Position numbers and translations under genes: made by a program. The notes beneath the pieces are model-generated. The model saw only the letters and a list, made by a program, of their open reading frames with translations, was not told the DNA's origin and ran no database searches. A stretch of 64,000 nt of DNA from Chondrus crispus (Eukaryota > Rhodophyta > Florideophyceae > Gigartinales > Gigartinaceae): contig NW_005178610.1 of NCBI RefSeq assembly GCF_000350225.1, positions 124,001-188,000 on the forward strand, read 5' to 3'. Shown one piece after another: positions 54,501-63,503 of this stretch (positions within the stretch are counted from its first letter, which is position 1; every line of letters starts with the position of its first letter).

Positions 54501-57320
54501 TCATTCATGGGAGAATTGGCCGTGCTTTGTTAGCGTGGCGGCGGGACAGTCGGGCATTAGCGAGGTAGTTTGTCCGTAGTGTTTGTGGGCGATAGAGGAG
54601 GTATGCGCAGCTTGTTGGTGTCCGGCTGTGGTGTGTTCTGCCAATATGTCATTCATGCTGCTGTGGAGCTTATTCTGACATATAAGCGGAACCATTCCAC
54701 TGGTGAACTGCCTGTAATCCTTGAAGGAGATGTGAATGCTCCTGGATTGCAGGGCAGTCCTGATGACCTTTGTGACACGTGCGGGTGAGAAGCGTTGGCC
54801 GTTGTTGGCGAATAAGAATGTCCAATGGGTTCTCATGGCTTCGTCACCATGGAGAGCTCTGACCATTTCGCATTCCAAGGGGCGAATGACCGACAAGTAT
54901 GAGATCATTCGGAACGAAGTTTGCTTGTCGGGAAATCGGTACACCGCGCGGTTGTAACCGAGCGCGGCCCTTGACTTGCAGTAGCCAGGATTGAACAAAA
55001 TTTCGGAGTGGTGGCCGATGAAGATGTTCCGGATGTTGTTCTCCCCATTTTGTAGCCTATAAGTGCATATCTCGGTTGCTCGACCGGGAGATCCGGACGA
55101 AAAATGCATCATAGCAAGTAGGGAGTCTTGGATGATTTGGCAATGAGCGAGAAACTGCAAGACTCCTGTTTTCGTCATTCGAACACCAGCGACTTGAATT
55201 TCTCGGTCTTGGCCAGAGGAAGCAGTAGAGGTAGGGGATGGGCCAAGACCGGATGCCTCATCTTGTGTAGGAACCCTGCGCGGAAAGGAACATGTGGGGT
55301 GGACGCAAGGTGTGCGATGGAGGTAATCGGACGATGGATTCATTAGAGCATGAAGGAGATGGGCAACGTTGGCATGCACCCAGGAAGCGTGGTGAGTGAA
55401 GGAGGAGAGAAAGGAAAAGCCAGGAGCGCGGTTCGTGGGGTCGTCACGCAGAGATAAAACGAGTCGTTGGAAATCAGGAGGAAGCTCGGCCCCCAGAAGA
55501 CAGTGTTCGTAGAAGAACTTGTCGAAAGTCTTGTGTTGGTTTGTGATGATCGTCCCCAAAAGAGGCATGGAGAGGTAGTGAGATTTGATGATTCCACAAG
55601 GGTGTTGCTTGTGAATGGCACAGACGGCGAAAGAGATTGGACCTTCCTCATGTTTTATGATTCGCATGATGACATCCAAAGTTTTTCGTATGAATGTAGC
55701 GGCAGTGTTGGCATCTTGATCGACGGTTGCGATGATGGCAGCAGCTGGATCTTGGTGGTTCTCGTTGAGATGGGCGGCCGGAAGGGGCGTTTCTGCTACT
55801 CGGCGGAGTTCTTGAATCGCTGTCACGGAAACAGCGTATTGGAGGGCGGCAAGAATGTGACTCATGTCACCGGCTTCGGCGAGTCTGAGGGTCGGGGAAG
55901 TCTCGGCGAAGAGTGTGGCGGAACTTGCAACGACGGTAGCGGCGACAACAAAATTACGAACGGCCAAGTTGGTGAGGAGGTCGACATGCCTGAGCCGGAC
56001 GAGGAGCAACCTTTTCATGGCATCGTGAAGGCGACTGTGTAAGGCGTGGGAGAGAGTTTCACCTGGGGTCTCGTGGAGAGATGTGCGATTGAGCTCATGA
56101 AAGAAGGCGTCGATCACGACGGAAGTCTGTTCATTACGGGAAAAGTCGGCGTCCCGTGTCTGATGAGTGAAGAAGAGGAGGCGGGCAACATGACTAGCAT
56201 ATCTTCGTTCTGCGACGGATTGAACCCGTCGGAAGGGCGTAGTGCCGTGGAGGTTTATCGCTTGACGAAATCCATGCGTGACGTCCCTGACGACCTTGGC
56301 GATACTTTGAAAGTATAGATGGACGCAGGTTGCAACCGTGGATAAAGTTGCTTGAACGTCCTCCGTCGTGACGGCACCCGTGATTTGAGCTGCCTTCTCA
56401 CGGCGTAAAGGCAGAGCGTCGAGGGCTTCATCAAAGTCGGTGATCGACAGGAATGTGTTGCGGAGGGCGATGCCGGAGTCTGCGTCATTTTCCTCCAATT
56501 CGGTATGAGATCGTCGACCCGGGGCCAGGTCCGAACTGGAACACGTTAGACGGGCCAGTACGTCGGCGGCACATTTGTGGAGCTCATAAGACGGGGAGTT
56601 GGGGTCTGGAGTGATGAGGTCTAGAGTTGAGTCGGTTGTTGTGTCCATGGGGAGGGGTGACGACACCGGGGCGGATTGGATGGGATCTTCTTCTTCTGAG
56701 TCAGGAATGCCGACGGGGACTTGGGAGACGGTGACCATTTCCTCGATTGGCTCTTCGGCCGTAACGGGAAAGTATTTGGTCTTGGCACCACTAAACAGAG
56801 ACTGGGCGCGAACAGCACCGCGGCCAATGATTTGATCAACCTCGGTCGGCGAGGGGTTTCCGGGTGCATCAGGCGGGTGGACGGAGTTCATATGTTGTCG
56901 AAGCCGTTTCGGGGTGCCCTTGGAGAGCTTGCAAAGAGGACAGAAGTAGACTAATTTGCAAGTGAATCCTTGAAGCGGGGGGAGGCTCTTGATCGGAAGA
57001 GTGATTGCCGGATCGAGGAGGAATTGGGGAGCCTGCAGGTAGTCGGAAAGGAGCGGAGAATCGGAAACAGAGGTACGGTGGAAGGAGAGGGCTTCTTCTG
57101 CGAGTCTAGAGCGCTGTGCGGCCTGGGGAGTAGGGATGTTGTGAACGTGGCGCAAGTGGTCGCTGAAGGCCCTTGCGCTGGGGGACCCGCTCTTGCAATC
57201 GACGCAGACAAGGATGAGGGGGATGGAATGGAAGCCAACAGACAAGGACGTAGGTGCGAGATGCAGTGGCACCCGAGGATCGTTGCGGACGAAAGCGGCG
57301 GCATGCGATGGCGTAGTCAT
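54501..57320 (-). CDS. OrsD-like zinc-finger / tyrosine-recombinase-like protein, about 939 aa
   Basis: The frame is open to 57524, but the ATG at 57320 (MTTPSHAAAF) is the likelier start, since the upstream part is leader-like. Numbered from 57524: two Cys2His2-type fingers (C107, C110, H123, H128 and C195, C198, H211, H216) fit the OrsD/DUF3505 pattern. A long helical middle follows. The C-terminal part shows tyrosine-recombinase landmarks: GRATEI (R816 +/- 1), a beta-strand Lys near 850, KDYRQF (Arg near 938, Lys in the usual His place), AGHQQ (His near 969) and HKHYG (Tyr near 983). Such enzymes cut and join DNA through a tyrosine. The frame continues past a single TGA into the helicase. 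Confidence 0.7.
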   Translation of the reverse strand: MTTPSHAAAFVRNDPRVPLHLAPTSLSVGFHSIPLILVCVDCKSGSPSARAFSDHLRHVHNIPTPQAAQRSRLAEEALSFHRTSVSDSPLLSDYLQAPQFLLDPAITLPIKSLPPLQGFTCKLVYFCPLCKLSKGTPKRLRQHMNSVHPPDAPGNPSPTEVDQIIGRGAVRAQSLFSGAKTKYFPVTAEEPIEEMVTVSQVPVGIPDSEEEDPIQSAPVSSPLPMDTTTDSTLDLITPDPNSPSYELHKCAADVLARLTCSSSDLAPGRRSHTELEENDADSGIALRNTFLSITDFDEALDALPLRREKAAQITGAVTTEDVQATLSTVATCVHLYFQSIAKVVRDVTHGFRQAINLHGTTPFRRVQSVAERRYASHVARLLFFTHQTRDADFSRNEQTSVVIDAFFHELNRTSLHETPGETLSHALHSRLHDAMKRLLLVRLRHVDLLTNLAVRNFVVAATVVASSATLFAETSPTLRLAEAGDMSHILAALQYAVSVTAIQELRRVAETPLPAAHLNENHQDPAAAIIATVDQDANTAATFIRKTLDVIMRIIKHEEGPISFAVCAIHKQHPCGIIKSHYLSMPLLGTIITNQHKTFDKFFYEHCLLGAELPPDFQRLVLSLRDDPTNRAPGFSFLSSFTHHASWVHANVAHLLHALMNPSSDYLHRTPCVHPTCSFPRRVPTQDEASGLGPSPTSTASSGQDREIQVAGVRMTKTGVLQFLAHCQIIQDSLLAMMHFSSGSPGRATEICTYRLQNGENNIRNIFIGHHSEILFNPGYCKSRAALGYNRAVYRFPDKQTSFRMISYLSVIRPLECEMVRALHGDEAMRTHWTFLFANNGQRFSPARVTKVIRTALQSRSIHISFKDYRQFTSGMVPLICQNKLHSSMNDILAEHTTAGHQQAAHTSSIAHKHYGQTTSLMPDCPAATLTKHGQFSHE

Positions 57321-57580
57321 TGCGCGTGAAGTCGGGAGAGAGCGGGAAAGGAGGCGAGAGGTGAGGGGTTTCGGGGATGCGAAACGCTGGGGAAGAAGAG
57401 AAGAGGGAAAGAGAGAGAGCGGGGGGTCAGTGAGTACGAGAACCCTGTATATGTGAACATTGCGTCGAAATAAGACCTGCGAGGGGCTCATACTGAGTAG
57501 GAGAACGGGGAGCCGGGGTAGCACAGAAAGGAAGGGTTGACGTTCCGATACGTGGTGAAGTTCTACGATGATGTGGAGAA
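57321..57580 (-). promoter_or_regulatory. Likely leader/promoter of the recombinase-helicase gene
   Basis: On the minus strand a CACATATACAGGG box (near 57456) is followed by a pyrimidine-rich run (CTCTCTCTTTCCCTCTTCTC and on) leading to the ATG at 57320. This fits a TATA-type promoter with a pyrimidine-rich leader; it is inferred from position only. Confidence 0.35.
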
Positions 57581-58243
57581 TTTGGCATAGTTACAGTAGT
57601 AGTGGGTGTCAAGGAAGTAGGGCATGCAATTAAGGGTGATTACGTGAGTTAGGGAAACACGTCGTTGTATGGCGTCAGAAGGGAATGGGGATGTGAATTT
57701 GATCTGTGATTTGCCAGAGTCTGAATGAGGTGCAGGTTGAGCAATTTTGATTTTGGTTGAAGTTATGAGTGTGCATCTCGAATTTGAGATTAGGGGGAGG
57801 AGGGGGATTACGGGAACACAGTTGTCCGTGTACATTCCTAACAGTGGGGGCCGGTGGCTGTATACTTCCAAAAAATTCTTCGACCGACTTTCCTACGCTG
57901 ACGGCTTCCCAAGTCCAGGAAAATTCTAACTAATTGAAAACTCAATATTAACATTAAATATATAATGATTACAACATGCGCTAATTAGTAACGAAAGGAA
58001 GACACTGGTTACTATTCAACCACCAGGCCGGACATGCGTAAATGTATTCAAAATCCCAATATTCTGAGAAACTCACCTCGGTAAGAAACACGGGGTACAG
58101 AGTAAAGTCTCGATATCGTGAACCCAAATGTGGCGCTTCCGAGCAGCCCATTGAGTTCGCCTTACCGAGGCAGTTCACGGCGGCGGAACTGCTCGTGTAC
58201 ACGTGTACCCGTTTTACGGGTACAGTATGATTTGGACCACACC
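57581..58243. other. No gene seen
   Basis: AT-rich around 57910-58000. A short symmetric element GTACCCGTTTTACGGGTAC lies near 58205-58223. Overlapping short frames lack domain character. Confidence 0.35.
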
Positions 58244-58272
58244 GGTGGAGACGCTCTTAGAGCGTCTCCACC
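58244..58272. repeat. Perfect 29-base palindrome
   Basis: GGTGGAGACGCTCT - T - AGAGCGTCTCCACC: two perfect 14-base arms around one base. It resembles the fused ends of a small foldback transposon (MITE), but no body remains between the arms. Confidence 0.65.
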
Positions 58273-58326
58273 AATGCCGATGATACGGTCACAGGAACAC
58301 AAACTCACTTTTCTTGACTCTGTCCA

Positions 58327-58365
58327 TCGACGGGCAACGTCGACGGGCAACGTCGACGGGCGCAA
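58327..58365. repeat. Three 13-base tandem units
   Basis: TCGACGGGCAACG occurs twice, then a variant TCGACGGGCGCAA. Confidence 0.8.
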
Positions 58366-58399
58366 TTCCATATCTGGACCACTTCACATTGTGATCTAG

Positions 58400-58790
58400 C
58401 CTTCCTTTTCTTTTAATTCTGCCACATCCAGAGTCTATATCAGAAGAGTCAGCTCTTGGTCAAGCCATTGATCTTGGATTAGGGGATTTTGCGGCATTTA
58501 CTGGCATTGAGCAAGATCAATTTAACGGTGATTCAGATAGTGAGGACGATCGCTCTACTGTGCCAGCGAAAGACCGGACAGGACGCAAACCGTCGCTTGC
58601 TCGGTATCGCGGAACATTAGAAGCTCTATCTAACGAACTCAGTTGTATTATGACGGACGCGAATCTAGTTCAATCGGGGCTGCCTTCGAGCATCAAGTCA
58701 CTTCTGTATGAGGAACAAAGCCGCGTAAGGAGGCTTCAGCGTTCGAATCTGAGGCAAAATCGTATGGATGGCTTCTGTAGTCGTTGATGG
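58400..58790 (+). pseudogene. Coding remnant, unidentified
   Basis: An open plus-strand stretch has clear protein-like, acidic composition (LGQAIDLGLGDFAAFTGIEQ, then DSDSEDDRS) and ends with a basic tail (RLQRSNLRQNR) before a stop near 58787. There is no start nearby, as pyrimidine-rich text precedes it. It could be the last exon of a lost gene or transposon protein. Confidence 0.35.
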
Positions 58791-59255
58791 TTCGTTTCTA
58801 GTGCGCATTTCGGCCTCGATAAAGTGAACTCTGGGGTTTTCATGTTTTTGTATGTTCATGGTATCGCGTAGTTCATTCTATAGAGTCTAGTTCACGTTAG
58901 AAACACGAAACGTTGATTCTGGGCCAAAAAAGCGGGGTGGCGCCTCCCTCATAGTCCTCCGCTTCAGTGTACCGAGACAGTTCATCATATCAGGTACGCA
59001 GCTTATCGAGACTTTACTCTGTAGTTTTGATAGCGAGGGACTACTGTAGTGGCTATTATGTTGGTCGGGCTACTCTTTTGCTGCGGTTATGTACTGCCAC
59101 AAGAGCGCGCCAGGGACTTACCCGTCTTACATGGACGCACCCGCCATAGCGTAGCGAATCATCTTCATGTCCACCGTAATCAAATAATCTCAAACCTGGT
59201 CTGGAAGTGCAGGAAATTGCTTTTTTATTGTTAGGACCCTGTCAGTATTGGAACT
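58791..59255. other. No gene seen
   Basis: Spacer downstream of the methyltransferase-SET stop, AT-balanced, without visible repeats. Confidence 0.4.
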
Positions 59256-61825
59256 TTACATGGAATCCCCACCGTTACCGTTGCTGTGGTAGACGAAGCC
59301 CTCTATACCGTAGTCTACGAAAATTTCAGATCCTGGACTGATTAGGGTCTGTGCTTCCACGACCAAAATAGTCGGCTGGACTAATTGGGACGGATGAGTG
59401 GGAGCTTGCGGTGCCATTAACCTTGCGTTTTGTGGGCGGGGAAACAGCAGCTGCCCCTGTCTGTGTGCTTCGAATTCTTCGTCGTCGTGGTGATAGCGCG
59501 CGTCGTTGATGTAACCACCCATTGTGAATGGTGTAGGGACAACGCATATTGCCTTTCGACCGTTCAGCAGGTCCTTGACGGCGTTGAATCCGTGTCCGCG
59601 TATATTCACTTGCAGCGCATATTTGTTGTAGCGATGTATGTCTACCCCGAGTACACCGCCGCCATATTTCTTTGCCATCTGCCTGCGCTTTCCGAGATCG
59701 TGGTATACCAACGTACCAAAGTACGAACAGATTAGGTCCCCCTTCTGAAAAGTCTTTGCCGCAAATACACCCTGACCAGCCATTTGGTGCTTGATGGTTG
59801 AGGTTGCGACGAACAAACCGTTGGCAGCTGCATCAATCTGCAAAAGTTGTTTCGTGTCTGATTGTTCAAGCAGGCCTTGGTATTGACGGGGCCATTCATG
59901 GAATGGCTTGTTCATGCAGTCAATCAGGAATCCTCGATTATCCCAAGTGGATGCTAGATGAGACAGAATATGGTCGGGGAAGCATTGGTATGGTGGCATT
60001 CCTTTTGGAGCGTTCCACCTGGGATCAAGCATCTCTGGAGGGGCGTACTGTTCATGCACAGAACAAACTAAAGGAAGGAACTTCGACAATAGTTTGATAT
60101 CTGTGGTCTTGGTAGCAATGGCTGATGCTGTTCTTCGTAAGACATGGTTGGAAGCCACAGCAAAGCATGCCTCATCTACTTCGCACCCGACAAATCTGCG
60201 ATGATTGGGGAGAGTCATGCAAGCATGGGCAGTTGAGAAGGTACCGGCGAATAAATCCACCACGATATCACCTGGCTGAGAGAACCTGCAGATGAGTTCC
60301 TTGAGGAGGGCAACTGGTTTCTGCTCTGCGCGGAGAGCAAAGGTCTTTGATGGGTCGTTGCTGTTGCATCCTCGGAGCTGTTCACCGGGAAGAAGCCACA
60401 TGACATTGTTAATGATGTTCTTGAAGGCCGGAAATGTTGAAGGGACGTAGTTAAAGTTCTTGTAGTTAACCATCGCTTCTTCCTCTTTGTATGTAAGACC
60501 GTTTTTCTTGATATGGACTGCCAATTCGGCCCCATTTACGAGTGAACACTTCTTTCCCGGGGGTACTGTGATGACTGGGGGATGTCTCTCGACTATCAAG
60601 GGCATCGAATCCACAGTGAATGTGGGCCTCTTTTGGCCCCTGCCGAGGTCTGTAGTCGAGGCTTTGAACTTTCTACGCCATGTCATGAATTGCTGTATCG
60701 AGCAGAAAATGATGCCGTGTCCACCTTTTCTAAGGACCATAGCTGCAGTTTTCACGACCTCGTCCATGTCTTCATTTGTGAGGCAATCATGGGCCGAGTT
60801 TTTCTTGTCCGACTGTCTTCTCGTGTTATAGGGAGGGTCACATAGAAGCAATTGAGCTCCTGAAGAACTTAAAGGGTCCGTAAGTGCGATTAAATCTTCT
60901 AGCTCGATGATTTCCTCGAAGCTTGACCGGTACAGCCTCAGATATGGTTTCAGTGCATCTTCCAACTCTTCCATCTTTTTCTTTATCGCTTGGTTTGAAA
61001 TCGCGCGAGTTCCATTGGCTGGGATCTTGGTAGAGAATGGTTCGAGTGGAGTCTCAGCAGCCGACCGCTCAGGTCTTACTGGAATAATGTTGCCAACAAT
61101 TTCCTTGACTCGAGGGGCTGTACGTACGTAGTTTTGTACAGCTGACCGCAATCTCATCTCCGTCTCTAACTCCTTTCGAACTGTGTTGGTAAGGCGAAGC
61201 GGTATTTTAGAAAAGCGTTGAGGAACTCCTTCGTTGTGCACTTTGAACCTTACGAAACCGGGCCATTTGGTGTGAGATGGCAGTGCGTAGAGCTCGTGCG
61301 CATGCGTCATTGAATGAATGTCTTGGAAGAACTCTGTGGCAAGAGTGCGTAGGCACTCATCCAGGCTGTTGGTTCTATCACAGACGTGTGCGAACGTTTC
61401 TTCTTTCTTATGTGTCAGAGAAGCATGGGGCTCAAATCGCTTCGCTTGCGAGCTTCTGAGAAAGCCTTCTGTACGTGACTGAATGACCCGAAACTGAACG
61501 AAATCCGAGGTCAACTGAAGATATGGGAGGAACATGCTTTCGACACCGTCAAAACCGAAGCTGGCAGCATACGTATCCCACGCTCTGACCACTTGCTGAA
61601 TTGCAGCTCCTATTCTAACTGCTTTTTCGGTAGTGAGGGCGCTCAAGGTTAAGCTGGGAGGGTACAAGGTCGGTTGTGCTATTGATCTTGTTATTTTCCT
61701 TTTCTTTGCAGGCCTCTCCTCGTTGATGCTCTTCGTAATGTCAATAATCACGGATACGAAAATGAGCTGCTCGAATCGGGTGACAGGTTCCGTTTTGTAG
61801 GCGTAGGTTTTATCTTTTTAGGCTT
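59256..61825 (-). CDS. DNA N-methyltransferase fused to a SET domain
   Basis: The long frame (from GTG at 61751, open up to about 61825) has no early ATG, so its start lies in the overlapping frame upstream. Numbered from 61751: a basic KKRKITRS patch (17-24); a helical N-terminal half; catalytic motif IV LLLCDPPYNT (DPPY 305-308); AdoMet motif I VVDLFAGTFSTAHAC (497-511) with partner strand FVGCEVDEACF. This is the beta-type order of N6-adenine/N4-cytosine DNA enzymes. Residues about 655-820 form a SET domain: GQGVFAAKTFQKGDLICSYF, a GGYINDARY segment where the family has NHS, and GSEIFVDYG. SET domains usually methylate histone lysines. One protein may thus write both a DNA and a protein mark. 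The altered NHS-like box questions SET activity. Confidence 0.8.
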
Positions 61826-62239
61826 CGTCCATGAAAGGCCACTATCTGTGAAGAAAGAGCAAACCAAGTGCCTGTGATTTAAAGGGAATCCTTGGCGTGA
61901 TGTGTGCTCGAATACGTCTCGAACTCGCCTATCGGTTTCATTGTGCATCATATCAACGGCGGCAGCAGTGCGAAAGTACAATCCATTGCTACTAGTTTGG
62001 AGCTTGGCAATGAGCTGAGTCTTTTCGTAGTTTGTGTAGTCGTTGCCTTCGGTAACAAAAAGGAGTATGTCCTTGACGGCTGGTGGCATCTCCATTTCTG
62101 CACGGTTAGCGAAAACCTTCTGGACCCATTCGCAGAACTTTGCAAAAGGAAGGTCTCTGGCTTTCGCGGTGGGTTCCAAAGCATCCCAAGCATCCCGAAC
62201 GGCTATTGAAAGCTTTGCAAAAGTAGTGAGCTTTGCCAT
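61748..62239 (-). CDS. N-terminal part of the methyltransferase-SET protein (overlapping frame)
   Basis: The ATG at 62239 (MAKLTTFAKLSIAV) has an ACCATGG context on the minus strand, a good eukaryotic start. The frame is open up to 62533 but the upstream part is leader-like. The part has about 163 residues: helical, with FCEWVQKVF and MPPAVKDILLFVTEGNDY, ending in a basic KPKKIKPTPTKR tail. The domain is unrecognised. It overlaps the main frame by about 75 bases, and a -1 shift would join them. An intron of suitable length, a programmed shift, a small deletion or an assembly error are all possible. Standard slippery heptamers were looked for; only a poor TAAAAAG fits. Confidence 0.6.
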   Translation of the reverse strand: MAKLTTFAKLSIAVRDAWDALEPTAKARDLPFAKFCEWVQKVFANRAEMEMPPAVKDILLFVTEGNDYTNYEKTQLIAKLQTSSNGLYFRTAAAVDMMHNETDRRVRDVFEHTSRQGFPLNHRHLVCSFFTDSGLSWTKPKKIKPTPTKRNLSPDSSSSFSYP

Positions 62240-62723
62240 GGTAATGCTATGAGATGAAGGATGGGAGGATATATTAGGTAGAAGGCAGGGGTGGTGATTG
62301 ACTCGTGCGAGGGCGGCGTGGATTCTGTTGTCGGTAGTCTTTTTAAATTGGGGCAACAAAAGAAGTAGGAAGGCGCCGGATAGCAATCGGGTAAGTGCGA
62401 CGAATGGGGAACGACGAGTGCCGACGCTGGATGGGAGACTCTTTAAAGAGTGTAGTTGTTGTTGGAAGAATGAAGGGGAATGGTCGAAAGATCTGAAGAG
62501 GGACACGGCAGTGGAAATGTGACGATAAGTCAACCGGATGAGGTGAATGGGTCGACCGAGACTTTCAAAGACGGATTAGCGCAGTGGTCAGAGAAGGGGA
62601 TTCCAAGCGTGTTTGTTGGGGTGGGGGAGGCACAGCGACGGATAACGCTAATCCTCTGATGAATCGAGGGATCGCGAGGTGGAGAATGGTCATAAAATGG
62701 GGTTTGGGCGTGCTTAGTCGGCG

Positions 62724-62757
62724 TGGGAGGGCGAGGGAGGGCGAGGGAGGGCGAGGG
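62724..62757. repeat. GGGAGGGCGA tandem repeat
   Basis: A 10-base unit repeats about 3.4 times, purine-rich on the plus strand. Confidence 0.8.
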
Positions 62758-62833
62758 AAAGACGTGTGGAGGCCGATGGGAAGTTGGGTTGAGATGACGT
62801 AGTACAGCGTAGTACGACATTGGTTTCAGGTGT

Positions 62834-62966
62834 AGTATGATTCGGCAATCATACTGGCATTATTAAAACATGCTTGGCCGAGTATGATTGCCGAATCATA
62901 CTGGCCGGAACCCCCAAAAAATTACTGAAAAGTAGGTCTTTCCCAGTATGATTGGGCAATCATACT
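62834..62966. promoter_or_regulatory. Three 22-base palindromes, AGTATGATT-NNNN-AATCATACT
   Basis: They lie at 62834-62855 (centre CGGC), 62881-62902 (centre GCCG, exact reverse complement of the first) and 62945-62966 (centre GGGC). Arms are identical 9-base sequences in all three. They stand between two divergent genes: about 600 bases upstream of the methyltransferase-SET ATG and about 550 upstream of the RG-rich protein. They could be protein-binding operators or ends of small inverted-repeat elements. Confidence 0.6.
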
Positions 62967-63419
62967 CGAAGCGCCCGCCAGGTCGACCGACGTAAATTTT
63001 GGGGGATGAGCGGGGAATGCCCTGGCTTCCATGCGGGCTTGCGCAAGTGGAGGGCGCTGATTGGCGGGATGGAGGGGCTCAATGTAACGGGCCTTGCTGG
63101 TGGTGGCGTCCACTCTCCTACTCTATTGATGGTCCCATCAACGGCTTCCATCTCGGATGAGTCCCCAGGCGACCGGTTGAAGAGTGTGTTGAGAGGATTT
63201 CTGTCGTTCCTGCTTTGAACGTGGGGCTTATACTAGGGGGATTCGCGACCGCTTAGCTGAATCGTTCGGGAATCGCGGGACGAGAGCTGCTGCGCATTGG
63301 AGTTGTATTTGGTTTACGTGGATCACGCTGAATCGCGACCGTTGCTTGGAATCTTGGCACGAGAGCTGTAGTGTGGCTGCGTTGAGTAAGAGTGATTCAC
63401 TTTGCGTACTATCAGGCTG
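62967..63419. other. Upstream region of the RG-rich gene
   Basis: No domain-bearing frame. A loosely repeated CGCGACCG / TTGGAATC(T)TGG / GGGA(C)GAGAGCTG text occurs at 63245-63375, suggesting an about 90-base diverged duplication. Confidence 0.35.
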
Positions 63420-63427
63420 TATAAAAG
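63420..63427 (+). promoter_or_regulatory. TATA box, TATAAAAG
   Basis: A consensus TATA box. With transcription starting about 30 bases downstream (about 63450), the in-frame ATG at 63435 would be left out and the ATG at 63504 would be first in the transcript. Confidence 0.55.
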
Positions 63428-63503
63428 CTTTGATATGGTGGACGGGAGACCAGTTGCGGATGCGGAACGTCAAGGTGGATCTGAAAGCGGTTCAGAAGGC
63501 GAA

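Noticed and set aside
61748-61825. Programmed -1 frameshift at TAAAAAG
   Set aside because: The P-site codon would have to re-pair with TAA, so it is not a standard slippery heptamer; kept only as an open option.
62570-62660. tRNA-like A-box TAGCGCAGTGG with a GGATTAGCG / CGCTAATCC pair
   Set aside because: No matching acceptor stem, anticodon arm or B-box; the two arms pair across about 65 bases but the cloverleaf cannot be drawn.
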